DNA of 64,000 bases. Origin: Pardosa pseudoannulata (lineage: Eukaryota; Arthropoda; Arachnida; Araneae; Lycosidae). The notes below the pieces were generated by a model. It did not search any database. It had not been told where the DNA came from and saw only the letters and a program-made list of their open reading frames with translations. Every line of letters begins with the position of its first letter. Position 1 is the stretch's first letter. Positions 11,743 to 25,900 of the stretch are shown here, one piece after another. Made by a program: the position numbers and the translations under genes. The stretch covers positions 98,840,412-98,904,411 of the forward strand of contig CM063509.1 of the NCBI GenBank assembly GCA_032207245.1. The letters are read 5' to 3'.

Positions 11743-12488
11743 CAGGCTTGCAATTCCGTCACTTTTCTCACCTTTAGTCACTTTTTTTAGAATTGATCAC
11801 TTTTAGTCACTTTTTTAAGTAAACAGTCACTTTTAGTCACTTTTTTCATGGTGTATCACAACAAAAGTCTGTTGTTGAAAAAAGAAAATCTGAATTAATA
11901 ACAAAATATTTTAATAAAAGATCAAAAATGTGATGCTCTAATCTTATTTTTCTTATTAAAATGTAATTAGTCATATGGTTTCCAGAATTTAGGGATTTTA
12001 AAAAGTTGTAAAGAAGTTCCTGAAATCTACATTTGTACTGAAATGTACATTTAATACATTAAAGTAATTAACGTCAAATCACACGTTTCTCTTTTTTCTT
12101 TTTCTCCACAATTTTTGTTTAGATACTCTAATCTAGCTATGTACATATTTCAAAATATCATTAATATATGCAGAAAATTGTGATAATAAAATTAATGTAT
12201 TGTATGTATTCAAATCTAATTTTTAGATTTTCTTAAATAAAAAGCAATGTTGAGTTGTGTTAAACAAAATTTATAACCTTTATTGTATTTGATACTAAAA
12301 TCATGTCTTACATGAATCACTGGATTTAGAGTTAAAATAAATAGAAAAATCTTAATAATAGTATCTGTAATCAAGAGGAGAAAAAAAATGCTTTTTTTTT
12401 TAATGTTTAGTCACTTTTTAGTCACTTATTCTGTATTATTTGTCACTTTTCTCACCTATTTGAAAGTACCTCAGCAGTTGCAAGCCTG
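11743..12488. mobile_element. hAT-like element with AGTCACTTT subterminal repeats
   Basis: An 11-bp perfect terminal inverted repeat, CAGGCTTGCAA (11743-11753) and TTGCAAGCCTG (12478-12488), is flanked by GAAGCA on both sides (GAAGCAC if the border shifts by one base). CAGG ends are hAT-like. The motif GTCACTTTT occurs several times at each end in the same orientation, including 'GTCACTTTTCTCACCT' near both ends. The centre is AT-rich and non-coding. Superfamily is tentative because hAT normally gives 8-bp duplications. Confidence 0.65.
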
Positions 12489-12645
12489 GAAGCACTTAGT
12501 TTTTATAAAATATATGTCATAAAACCTTTAATTTCGGTAGAAATAATTCCTGTTAAGTTTTTACTTTCGTTTTAAATTGTTGCGGTATAATGTTTATCCT
12601 TACGATTGGACAATATTTAAAATAAAAACCCATTTCTCCTTCCAG

Positions 12646-12763
12646 AATTTACAGTGCTCCTAACTGGCCGTGTTCTGGTTCCACCGGTTATGGTAGCTGG
12701 AGCAGCTCGGGGTTACTTGGTCTATACGAAGCGAGATCTTCACTACACCATTCATTACAAAAG
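12646..12763 (+). CDS. sog: sog exon 1 of window: start of CHRD1
   Basis: Acceptor TTCCAG precedes the exon and donor GTGAGT follows. It enters after an upstream phase-1 intron (two bases complete a Glu if the missing base is G) and leaves in phase 2. The 38 whole codons begin [13 protein letters not shown] and continue through [20 protein letters not shown]. This is the opening of a CHRD domain: a hydrophobic strand, LLTG, a Pro-containing turn, then the 'xLHYxI' strand pair. In Chordin this follows the N-terminal VWC domain and a linker, so at least one more coding exon must exist upstream. I found no convincing one between 1 and 12645. The acceptor has a good pyrimidine tract. Confidence 0.93.
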
Positions 12764-15700
12764 GTGAGTATGAATGAAACAGCCGGAAATCTCTCTTGAA
12801 ACAACTCTAACAAACTCTTTCTCGAGGCTCATGTTTATTTCGATTGTTACTCATTATTTCTCATATTCACAAACAGTTGATTGAAGCGTAAAATACTTTG
12901 ATATATGTTATTTAATAAGTAGAATAAAATGCTTTATGCAGACTAAAAATTTAAGTCTCTTATAACGTTATTAATTCGTATATGTTGTATGGAAACCCTG
13001 TAACACAAATAATTGATTGAAGCGTCAAATACTTTCTTTGTTTGTTAACAGGCATCTTAGTTTTATACACAGTCAAGTAAAGTCAAATCTCTCATAAAGT
13101 GTTTAATTCGTACGTGTTATATGGTAACCCCATAACACAAATAATAATTGATTCAAGCGTCAAATACTTTCTTTGTTTGTTAACAGGCATCTTGGTTTTA
13201 TACACAGTCAAATAAAGTCAAATCTCCCATAACGTGATTAATTCACACGTGTCATATGGAAACCATGTAACACACATAAATAATTGTTTGAAGCGTCAAA
13301 TACTTTGTTCACAGGCATCTTAGTTTTATACACAGTCAAATATCCCATAACGTGATTCATTCGTACGTGTTATATGGAAACCCTATAACACAAATAATTG
13401 ATTGAAGTGCCAAATACTTTTGTTTGTTAACAGGCATCTTAGTTTTATACGCAGTCAAGTAAAGTCAAAACTCCCATAACGTGATTAATTCGTACGTGTT
13501 ATATGGAAACCATGTAACACACATGAATAATTGTTTGAAGCGTCAAATACTTTGTTTGTTCACTGGCATCTTAGTTTTATACACAGTCAAATAAAGTCAA
13601 ATCTCCCATAACGTGATTCATTTCTTACGTGTTATATGGAAACCCTGTAACAAATAATTGCTTGAAGCGTCAAATACTTTGTTCACAGGTATCTTAGTTT
13701 TACACACAGTCAAATAAAGTCAAATATCCCATGATTATTGAATCTTGAAGCGTTTTTTATGTCTTTTTCTTCTTATGAATAAAATATTTATTAAAATTTT
13801 ATGTTTGTGCTATTATGTAGAATGAGTGATTTATTATAAAATACGTAAATTATCCTCATTTATTTCAAGTCATCTTTCATAATATCTGTATATTTGATTT
13901 TTTTTTTTTTTTTTTTTTGCTAATGTATTGACTCCGTTGGTAGTTTGAATACCTAACTAGAGGAAAAATACCTAACAGTATTTTTTCCTATAGTATTTTG
14001 GCACAGTTAGTAGTATAAATATGAAACTTATTCATTTTATTTGCCAGTGTTTTGACTCGGTTCGAATACTTAACTTGAATTAAAATATTTAACTTACTAA
14101 TTTTTTGCCAGTGTTTTGCGCACAATAGGTAGTACAAATACTTGATTTATTAATTAATTTTTTGATTCAGTCGGCAGCACGAATACCTAACTTTTTAATT
14201 TTTTACCATTATTTTGACGCAATCGGTAATATTAATACCTAACTTGAGATCGAATACGTAACTTATTGATTATTCTTGCCAGTGTTCCGACTCAGTCGTT
14301 GTGCAACTAATCCAATTTAAGTATGCATTCGTAAATCTTTATATTAATAGTCATCCACCCACTGATGTCCAGTAGTTTTGAATTTCGTCATAACTAATTC
14401 TTTGTCTTCATTTTACCATTATTTTGACACAATCGGCAATATTAATACTTAACTTGAGATTGAATACCTAACTTCATCATTATACTTGCCAGTGTTTTGA
14501 CTCAGTCGATTGTGCAACTATCCACTTTAAGTATGCATTTGTAAATATTTATATTAATATTCATCCACCCACTGATGTGCAGTAGTTGTGAAGTTCGGTC
14601 ATAAATAATTCTTTGTCTTTATTTTACCATTATTTTGACGCAATCAGCAATATTAATACCTAACTTGAGATATATTACCTAGCTTATCTTTATCTTTGCC
14701 AGTGTTTTGACTCTGTCGATTGTGCAACTATCCAGGTTAAGTATACGTTCGTAAATCTTCATATTAATGTTCATCCACCCACTGATGTCCAGTAGTTGTA
14801 AATTGCGATCATAACCAATTCTTTGTCTCCATTTGACAATTATTTTGTTGCAGTCGGCAATATTGTTACTTAACTTATTCTTTATATTTGCCAGTGTTTT
14901 TACTCAGTCCATTGTGCAACTATCCAATTTAAATCTGCATTCGTAAATCTTCATATTAATGTTCATCCACCCACTGATGTCCAGTAGTTGTAAAGTGCGG
15001 TCATAACTAACTTTTTGTCTCCATTTTATTACACCATTTTGTAATAATTGTCAACCTTTCTACGACTTAATAAGTCACAGCAATGTCCACGTGGCAAGTA
15101 AAATGGCACAAGGTTAAAATATGTCAGCTTTCAAAAGCCAGGTCTGCTCGTACGACTCTTATCTCACTAGATTTATTCTCAAGCATACTTTCCTAGAAAT
15201 TTAGCAATTCTTTACCAAAAATGGTGGGCGAACCAGGCCAATGTATCACCCACACTCTGTTTCTTTACTGCCTAAAACGAGTAAGAAAAAACCCCTGAAG
15301 TAATGAAATGGAAGATGAGGATTTTCATTCATAAACTACAGCCCCATAAAACCGGAGAGTTTCGCGTGATTGTAGCGAGCGAGGGTTGGCGGTGAAACCT
15401 GTTTGGTTCATTTAAGATTGTCATATATTTCACACGCGTGGCAATTTTTGTTTTAGAGGAGAAAAAAAAGATAAGAAAATAAAGGTTACTAAAAGCATAA
15501 ATTTAGGAGGAGTAGTTGGGATGTCGCAGCTGTGTGAAGGTAACATATGATAAATATGTACTTAGTATTTGTCGATACTTACGGAAAAAATTATATATAA
15601 GCATGTTTACGCTAAAGTCTTTAAAAAAATTATCGAAATTTAATTTTTTGTAGTAAGCAAAGTAATTCTTAAGAGGACATAGACTCTTTAAACTTCGAAA

Positions 15701-18597
15701 ATTTCTAATTTTTGAATACACACACGCATCGTAAATCCCTTATTTGGTTTGCCTTGAACTAGACCCATTAAATCACTCAAAAAACTCAAGAGTCGTGACC
15801 AGAAGTCCGTAAAACCTTAGTTTATTTCATGAATCTCGAATATTTAATAATCCCGTACATTTTCATGCCTCCGAGTTGATATTATACGGCACAACATAAA
15901 AATAACTCAAAACCAAATAAATCTTGTAATACAGGATTTTCAAGGATGGATGAATCTTTCGTCAACTTTAAATTTCCCTAGCAAAATACAGTGATCTCTC
16001 CCACCTCCTATCCGGACCGTTAAAGTCGATTTTGGTGCATTTGCTTAGGAATAGCATTTGCCGATTCTTTACGGCTACTACATCAGGTTAATATTGTACA
16101 GCATAATAGGAAATTAACCCAAAATCAAATAAATTTGTGATACAAGATTTTCAAGGACGGGTGAATTTCTCGTCAACTTAAAATTTCCCTAGGAAAATAC
16201 TGTGATCATTCCGGCCTCCGATCAGCACCGTATAAGTCGGTTTGGACGCATTTTCTTAGGAATAGCACTCTCCGATACCGTACGTACCACGACATCGGGT
16301 TGATATTGTAATGCACAGTATGGAAATAAACTGAAACCAAAGAAATCTTGCAATACAGGCTTTTCACAGACGGATGAATCTCACATCAACTTTAAATTTC
16401 CCTAGGGAAATACTGTGATCACTCCGACCTCCGATCAACATCGTATAAGTCGGTTTGGACGCATTTTCTTAGGAAAAGCACTCTCCGATACCGTACGTAG
16501 CACTACATCGGTTGATATTGTACTGCACAGTATGAAAATAAACCGAAACCAAAGAAATTTTGCAAAACAAGCTTTTCAAGGACTGATGAATCTCTCGTGA
16601 ACTTTAAATTTCCCTGGCAAATGACATCTCTCACTTTCATAAATCTCCGCATAAAGTTGGCTCTGGTGCATTTAGATAGAAATAACACTTGCTGATAGTG
16701 TACAGACCACTGCTAAACCAAATAAATTTGTAGTACAGGACTTTCAAGGACGGATGAATTTCTCGCCAACTTTAAATTTTTCTGGCAAAATAATGTGATC
16801 TCTCCGACCTCCGATCAACATCGTATAAATCGGTTTAGACGCATAGTCTTGGGAATAACACTCTCCGATACCGTACGTAGCACTACATCGGGTTGATATT
16901 GTCCTGCACAGTATGAAAATAAACCGAAATCTTTCAATACAAGCTTTTCAAGGACGGATGAAAATCTCGCCAACTTTAAATTTCCGTGGCAAAGGACAGT
17001 TTTTTCTCCATACATCTCTGCATAAAGTTGGCTCTGGCGCATTTAGATAGAAATAGCATTTGCTGATAATGTACGGACCACTGCTAAACCAAATAAATTT
17101 GTAATACAGAACATTCAAGGATGGATGAATTTCTCGCCAACTTCATATTTCCCTGGCAAAAAAATGTGATCTATCCGACCTCCGATCAGAACCGTATAAG
17201 TCGGCTCAGGCGCATTTGCGTTGGAATAGAGTTCTCTGATACCATACGGACCGCTACATCTATGAAAATATCCCAAAACTTTATAAATCTTGTATTACAG
17301 GTACTGAAAAAAGGTTTAGTTTAAAAAAGTATATTTAGACATGTAATAGAAAAAATAAAAAGCCTTCAGGCCACTCCGTAAGATAACCCGCAGATGTTAA
17401 ATTCAACGCGGTAAATTCAAACATTTAGGGCTGGTTTCACCAAAGTGGTTTAACGGCTAACCGCGATTACCTCTGGCGCCAACCAATGGTGGGACGCAAT
17501 TCTCCGCTTAAACAGAGATTAATTGCGATTAACCTTTAAACGACATTGGTGAGACCTTAAACGCTGATATCATCCGAAATTACAGTGTTATTTGTTATAA
17601 AATTCATACTCTTGTTACTAGATATCAAAATAAATATAACAATGTGCCTAACCAGAAAATTTTTTTCCATTATTTTAAAATTTATTTCCTAGATATATAT
17701 ATTTAAAAAATAAACTGGGCAATGTATCATATAATGATTGGATGAAGTATTTTTAACGAAAAAGTGTTCTTTAAAAGAATACTCGTGATTTTGAACTATC
17801 TTTAAATTTATAAAGCTTCAATAATGTATTGAAACTGTTACAATGGATTTTGGTTTGTTCTTTATTTAGAATCTCTCGTCCCACTTCTGTGCGTTTCACC
17901 AACGAAGAAGGTAACATTTTGGAAGAGCACGATATTCCCATTACGCCTCATCACATCCAAGGATCTAAGGTTTGTATACTATTTTAGTACATAAAAAATA
18001 TAGAAAAGTACACAAAACTTGCTCGCTCGGAATAGATCAGTTATAAGTACACTAAACTTGGTCTCTCGGATCATCAGTTATATCCTTTATAGTGGCACTT
18101 ATCTTTCCTCGCTAGTGTTATATTTTTGTAACAAAGGTGCTGGCAAATTTCTCGTTTTTTATCTTTTTAAATGTTGGAAGTGAATAATTTTAGCATTAGA
18201 AACGTAGATCTTATAGGTAAGGGTAATAAACGTTAGAAAATTGTTTTGGAAATTCTTAACTTAAAGTTATGTAACTTTCTACACATTTACATTAAAGTAT
18301 AAGCAAAGAAATTACATTCAAGAGGATGTGATATCTTTCAGTGCTTTCTTCATTCTAACAGACTTTTTTTCGACTCATCAGAAAAAAATTCTGTTCCTTT
18401 AGAATGATTTTTGTTTTACCTTTAACAAAGCTCTAACAAAAAACAATTAGTTTTGCTATTTTTAGTAACATATTTTTTAAAATACTAAAAATTGTACACC
18501 AAAGGGAGAAAATAAACTGACTGTAATATTTTTTCATGAAATTTTTACAGGTTGTATACAATATAATTTTCATCCGATTAAATCTAAATTTTCTTGT

Positions 18598-18639
<42 letters not shown>

Positions 18640-21600
18640 CAATGATAATAATATATATATATATATTTATTTTTATATATTATTTTTTTTTATTTTTTTA
18701 AGGATAATTTTTTTCCAAGTATTTTGTAAATATATATATGTATCTTAAATATATACAAATGTAGGTTCAAAATTATTTTGAGATATTATTGTATGTTTTA
18801 AAACAATAAGTTTGTGTTTAACTTAATTATATTTTTAGTTATGCGCATGTTATCTCAAAAAGTTTTTAATATTTTTTCATCAAATTTTTACACGTTGTAT
18901 ACAATATAATTTTCATCTGACTGAACCTCAATTTTCTTGTATAGTTCCTAAAATATTTTTTTTTTTTGGCAATGATAAATTTTTATTTTTTAAGGAAAAA
19001 AATTCATTATTTTAAAAATGTTTTTAAAAAATATGTATGTATCTTAAATGCATACGAATTTAAGTTAAAAATATTTTGAGATATTCTAGTTTGTTTTAAA
19101 GTAATAAGTTTGTCTTAAACTTAATTATATTTTTATTATCATGCGCGTTAGCCTCGATATTATTTTTGTTAGTAACAAAGTGTCTCTTATTTAAAAATTT
19201 CTAACAAAAATATTTATGTTTCAAAAAATGAATGATATACGTAACTAAAGATATAATAATTTGTTCTAACTATGTTAAAAAAATTTATGTTTGTAAATCT
19301 ATGGTAATTTTCAAGCTATGAGAAGTGGAAAATGATAATTATTTTACATTTTTTCGACTTTTAAGAGTTGTTTTTATATATTTTGAAATAATGTATTATC
19401 TTCTGGATCTCATTCAATATTTAGGTTTAGAAATAATCTACAATATTCTGGATATCATTCAATATTTATGTCATTCTTATGTATTTTGGAATAACCTAAT
19501 ATCATCTGGATCTCATTCAATATTTATGTTTAGAAATAATCTATAATATTCCAGATATCATTCAATATTTATGTCGTTTTTATGTATTTTGGAATAATGT
19601 ATATTTCTCTGGATCTCATTCAATATTCTGGATATCATTCAATATTTATGTCGTTTTTATGTATCTTGAAATAACGTATTATCCTCTGGATGAACCCTTA
19701 AATACAAATGAATATTGAAATAAATACTTTTGTTCTTATTATAGGTTTGTGGAGTATGGCGTAAAGTTCCTAAGATATACCGTAGATTGTTACAGAAAGA
19801 TAGACTCTTATTTGTCCTGGTTACGGCAGACCATCCGGATGGTATAGTAGGAGGAAGGGTCATGAAACATGAATCTATCAATACTGGTATGTATACTTAC
19901 ACTTTCTCGGGTTTTTTCTCTTGTTAATGACTTAGATGACCCACACCCACATCCAACTCAAGGGTTTATGGATGCGAAAGCCTAAGCGGGTGGGGAAAAC
20001 CTTTCGAAATTATACGATGAATTATTCTCTTAAAATTTAATAACTTTTTTTCACTTTTTTTATTAAATATTTTTATTTATTTCAAAATTTAATTACTTGC
20101 ATGTTATGCTGAGGTTTACTTACCATTCCGCATTTACAATTTGGTGATTATTTAATATTCCGAATATCATTCAATATTTATGTCGGTTTTGTGTATTTTG
20201 GAATAATGTGTTGTCCTCTGGATCTCATTCAATATTTATGTCGATTTCATGTATTTTGGAATAACGTATTATCCTCTGAATCTCATTCAATATTTAGATT
20301 TAGAAATAATCTATCATATTCTAGATATCATTCACTATTTATGTCGTTTTTATGTATTTTGGAATAATGTATCATCCCCTGGATTTTATTCAATATTTAG
20401 ATTTAGAAATTATCTATAATATTCTGGGTATCATTTAATATTTATGCTGTTTTTATGTATTTTGGAATATTGTATTATCCTCTGGATCTTATTCAATATT
20501 TAGATTTTGAAATAATCTAAAATATTATGGATATCATTCAATATTTGTCGTTTTTATGTATTTTTGAGTAATGTATTATCCCCTGGATCTCATTCAATAT
20601 TCTGGATATCATTCCATATTTATGTCGTTTTTATGTATTTTGGAATAACGTATTATCCTGTGGATCTCATTTAATATTTAGATTTAGAAATGATCTATAA
20701 TATTCTGGATATCATTCAATATGTATGTCGTTTTTATGTATTTTGGAATAATGTATTATCCTCTGGATCTCATTCAATATTCTGGATATCATTCAATATG
20801 TATGTCGTTTTTATGTATTTTGGAATAACGTATTTTCCTCTGGATCTCATTTAATATTAAGATTTAGGAATGATCTATAATATTCTGGATATCTTTCAAT
20901 ATTTATGTTGTTTTTATGTATTTTTGAATAATGTATTATCCTCTGGATCTCATTCAATATTCTGGATATCATTCAATATTTTTGTCGTTTTTATCTATTT
21001 TGGAATAACGTATTATCCTCTGGATCTCATTTTATATTTAGATTTAGAAATAATCTATGAAATTCTGAATATCATTCAATATTTATGTCGTTTCTATGTA
21101 TTTTGGAATAACGTATTATCCTTTTGATCTCATTTAATATTTAGATTTAGAAATAATCTATAATATTCTGGATATCATTCAATATTTATGTCGTTTTTAT
21201 GTATTTTGGAATGCCCGGTTATTGAAAAAAACTACTTTGCTTAGCTTGCAGTTGATCTTTAAAACTTTAACAATGCTTTCATCTTTTTTTTATAAGTCTC
21301 CCTCACAAGACAGTTAAACCTTTTTTGATTTCCAGCCCTTGGTTTGGTAAGCGATTGAGACAGTAGTTTGTTTTATTGTTCGCGAATTTTTTCCCATCTT
21401 ACCTCTTCTCCCAAGAGCACCTGTCTCCCCATCCCAGAATCAATCTCTTTAGGCTCTCCTCAGTGTACGTGTAGCAGCTCTCGGGTTAGTCTTGCTTTCA
21501 AACTCCACTTGCTCTTTTAAAACATTCCTGGAAGCGAACGACAGAAAGAAGGGAGAGGGGCGGGAGGTCGAGAAATTCTCGAGATTTGTCATCCCGGCGA

Positions 21601-22913
21601 AAATGCAGGGATGGGCTTTTAAAAATAACTTGTCTGGATGTTCCTGTGATCTTTTTCCCCCGTCTCCCGTGAAACTGTCTTCGAGTACGTGGAGTTTGGA
21701 TTCATCGCCAACAGCTGCTAGTGGGTTCACGATACTATGAGAGTACGGCCGACTCGGCTCTTTTTTTTATATTTTTTTTTTTTGTTTTTGTTTCTTGCTT
21801 TTGCTGCTGTTGTGTTTTCGGCAATTGGGTGTTTTATTGGTAGGCGTCGCAGCCACGCAGTCTGCCATCCGCGAGCACCGGGGGTCGTCGAGAACGTTCT
21901 CGGGTCTGACGTACTTTCAGGAGGCATTGTCATTTATCCCCCTGTAAAGGAGTTTTTGTTGAAATTTGGTTCCTTGGAGAGTAATGGACGTTGTTTCTGG
22001 AGCAGTGATGGATGGTGCAACTTGTTACCTTGACGCGTGCACCTACTGAATTTCGCAGCTTAGTTATTCATTTTTCTGAACGTTGGATGAGTTTGTGCCT
22101 TTTATTAAGTAAAAATGCATCTTTGTGTTCAGTCATTCCAGTTTAATCTTAATCCTTAAATTCTCCGTATTGTCTTTTGGCAACAAACCCAATTTAACTC
22201 TTAGAATAACACTGAAGCTCTAATACCCAATGTTGCCAATAAAATCATACTGAAGATATTATTAAACAGATTTTAATATGTACATGGCACCATACTGAAG
22301 ATATTATTAAACAAATTTTAATATGTACATAGCACCTCTACTGCTTTATGCTACCTATATAAAGATTTACTCGTGCATTTGTTTGCTACACATGGGTTTT
22401 TTTAAGCTTGCTCATTTAAAGTCTAAATAAGCTCTGTCGTATTTAGTCATCCCTTTTTACTGATTTATAACCAAAATCAGCTCTAGGCTCCGGACAAACC
22501 GAAAACTTGCACGAAACAACATTTTGTCTCGAATTTATTAAATAGTTTTCCATCTATTAAATATTAAATCCATTTTACTGACTTAAAATCAAGTACCGGG
22601 CAAACTGAAACCCTGAAAGGGACGAAATTTATATATTCTGATACTGTGATAATTCTGATATTCTGTGTCACAAACTCGAGATTGATTTGGCTGTTTTTAG
22701 TTTTACGCGATTGGCAACGTAGAAAGAAATTGAGTTGAAAACAGAAATGAAGCGGTGGTTGTCGTCGACAATGTCTAATTTTTTTTTTTTTTTTAATTTA
22801 TTTAACTCTTAATTTGGCTAAGTCTGGCCGCTACACCGGACATGTATATTTATAACTACTATATAACATAATTGTCAGTGTTCGCCACAGCGGACACTAA
22901 TTATCTCAAAAAT

Positions 22914-22975
<62 letters not shown>

Positions 22976-25900
22976 CAAACCGAGATCCTAATGTCTATAG
23001 AGACATGGAAAAATAACGGAATTTAAAAATTATTTGAAAAAACATTTTGTCAAATTAAGGGTTAAAAGATACCTGTAAAATTGTATTAAATAAAGATTTG
23101 GAAGCAATGTTGATCCATAGAGAAGCAAGGTATTTAATCTCTCTTTATCAGAGAAACCAAAGAGCGGATCTGTGAGACTTTCACATGTGCAGCGTACACA
23201 TCAGGACGGATTATCTTGTCAAAATTACGGTACTGACAAAAATTACGTTCATATAATTTATGACTTATTAATGTAATGCTGAAATTAAATATAATCACTC
23301 TACACCTTAAAATATGTAATTAAAGATTCAGAGCATAGACTTGAAATTAATTTACCTTTCACACAAGTAAAGAAAAAAAATTAAATTTTAAGAGTTGCAG
23401 AGAATATATTGTCTCTTCAACTTCCAGTAGTCAGGTACGGGAAGGCCACGAATACTTTATCATATTTTGGTTTCATATTTCACCGCTGCATGTGTCTATA
23501 TGTATTAACAAAAACATTACATGGAAAGAATGCTTTTCTGTTGCTTTGTAGAAGGCAAATATTTTTATTTTGTTCTTACGCGGAGCTGTGAGACTTTCCC
23601 ACCATTTCAAGGTCTTCAAAGACAGAAATTTGAGTAGACAATAAGAGACCCTTGATTACGCCTGAAACAGACACTCTTTGTGTTACGTAATCATCAAGTT
23701 ACGTCAAATCTCACTTGCGTAAGGCTTCAGAGATTTCGTATCATATTATTGATATTTAATTTGAATTTCATTGAAGCGGTACCTTTTTGTATTAAGTGAC
23801 GACTTTTACGGTGTGTTAGAGTTGCTATATCTTTTAAGTCGTTGTGTATTCAGAAGCTGTTTGAAGGTTTGGTTATTTTTTCTTTATTGAATGTACGCCA
23901 TCAATAATCTTTTATTATTTTATAAGAATTTTTTTCAATTTTTTCGTAGAGATATCACATGTTTTTGATGAATAGACTGATATTATTCTTTGTTGGTGTA
24001 ATATTTCTAATTGGAGGAAATAGTTTCACTCTCTTAGATTAGCGATGAAGATACTGTCGTTAGACAACCTTGAAATAATCGATTTTCTATTTGAATTTTG
24101 TCGCCGCGGATAGCTAATTGCTCAAAATGTGCTAATAGCTCCTGAAAGCATCTTATCTTAAAGATATTTGAATATTGTGTAATACGATAATACTTTTTTG
24201 GCTTTCAAAATAAACGAACAAAAAGATCACCTTTTCTACTTGCTCTTCACTTTCACGTCGGAGTTGGTTATGAGCTTCAATTCACAACCTAGGCATGGAT
24301 AGGTACAAAGCAAATCACAAGTGTTCCATTTTATATTTGAATGTTGTCGCTGTGGTTCCGCTAATTGCTTATAATGTGCTAATAGCTACTGAAAGCATGG
24401 AGACATTTTATCCGTAATATATTTGAATATTGCGTAATACGATAATACTTTTGACTTTCAAAATAAACAAACAAAAAGTTTACCTTTTCAACCAGCTTAT
24501 TAATTTCATGTCTAAGCTGGTTATGACTTCACAAACTAGGCGGATAAGTACAAAGTAAATTGGAAGTATTCTATTTTATATTTGAATGTTGTTGCCTTGG
24601 ATCACCAAATACTTACAATGTACTAATAGGTCTTGAAAATATGAAAACATCTTGTTCTTACGATATTTGAATGTTGTGTTGTATTATAATACTTTTGGTT
24701 TTCACAGTTAACGAGCAAAAAGAAAACCACATATTCTACTTGCTTATTATTTTCTTGTGAAAGCTGGCTATCAGGTTCAATTCACAACCTAGGTAGATAT
24801 CTACCAAAAGAATTTAAAAAAATAGTAAATAACTATTTCTGCAAGTGTGGTAACGTCTTTCATTTTACTATATACCGTCATAGAAAAGACAGTAGGTTAT
24901 TCAACTTCTCTTTAGGCCCATAACTTCTTCCGAATGTGATGAAACTGCCAAACTATTATACTCTGTAATTCCTCCAATTCTTTTGAATGAACCTCTTTTG
25001 TGATTTTTACGATCATTATTAATAAAGTTTACGTACAATCAATACATTAAGCTAAATAATGATTTTTAAATAGTTGTTTCTACGAGTGTATCCTTCATTC
25101 TGATATTTACCGTCATTGAAAACACAGTAGGTTATTCAACTTCTCTTTAGGCTCATAACTTCTTCCAAATGTGAAGAAACTGTCAAACTATTATACTCTG
25201 TAATTCCTCCAATTCTTTTCAATGCACATCTTTTGTGATTTTTACGATCATAATTAATAAAGTTTACGTACAATCAATACATTGAGCTAAATGATGATTT
25301 TTAAATAGTTATTTCTACGAGTGTGTTAACTTCTTTCATTTTACTATTTATCGTCATTGAAAACACAGTTGATTTATTAACTTCTCCTTAGTCCCATGAA
25401 TGCCCCCAACTGAGATGAAGTCGCCAAATTATTCTACTGTGTAACATCCCAAATTCTTTCGAATGAGCTTCTTTTGTGATTGATGTGACCATGATTAATA
25501 AAGTTTACATATAATTAATACATCAAGCTAAATGGTGATTTTTAACTTCTTCAGCATACTCACTAATTAAAAAAAATAGTAAATAGTTATTTCTACAAGT
25601 GTGGCAACTTCTTTCATTATACTATTTATCGTCATGGAAAACACAGTTTGTTACTCAACTTCTCTTTAATCCCATGAATGCCTCCAACTGTGATGAATCC
25701 GCCAAACTGTTACACTTTGTAACATCCCAAATTCTTTCGAACGAGCTTCTTTGTGATTTTTACTATCATAATTAATAAAGTTTAAATACAATTAAAACAT
25801 CAAACTAAATGGTGATTTTTAACTTCTTACATCGTACTTATTAAATAATAAAATAGTAAACAGCTATTTATACAAGTGTGGCAACTTCTTTCATTTTACT

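Noticed and set aside
18433..18748. Lys-rich and Phe-rich open frames
   Set aside because: They read through a 40-base T tract and AT-rich flanks; no coding signal.
21449..21740. Possible missing CHRD2 exon in the GC-rich island
   Set aside because: No frame shows the CHRD2 opening strand, GG turn or 'LHF' motif, and the splice phases do not fit.
23395..23440. Short AG...GT-bounded candidate exon near 23401-23437 in intron 3
   Set aside because: Too short, no pyrimidine tract before the AG, and no match to CHRD2.
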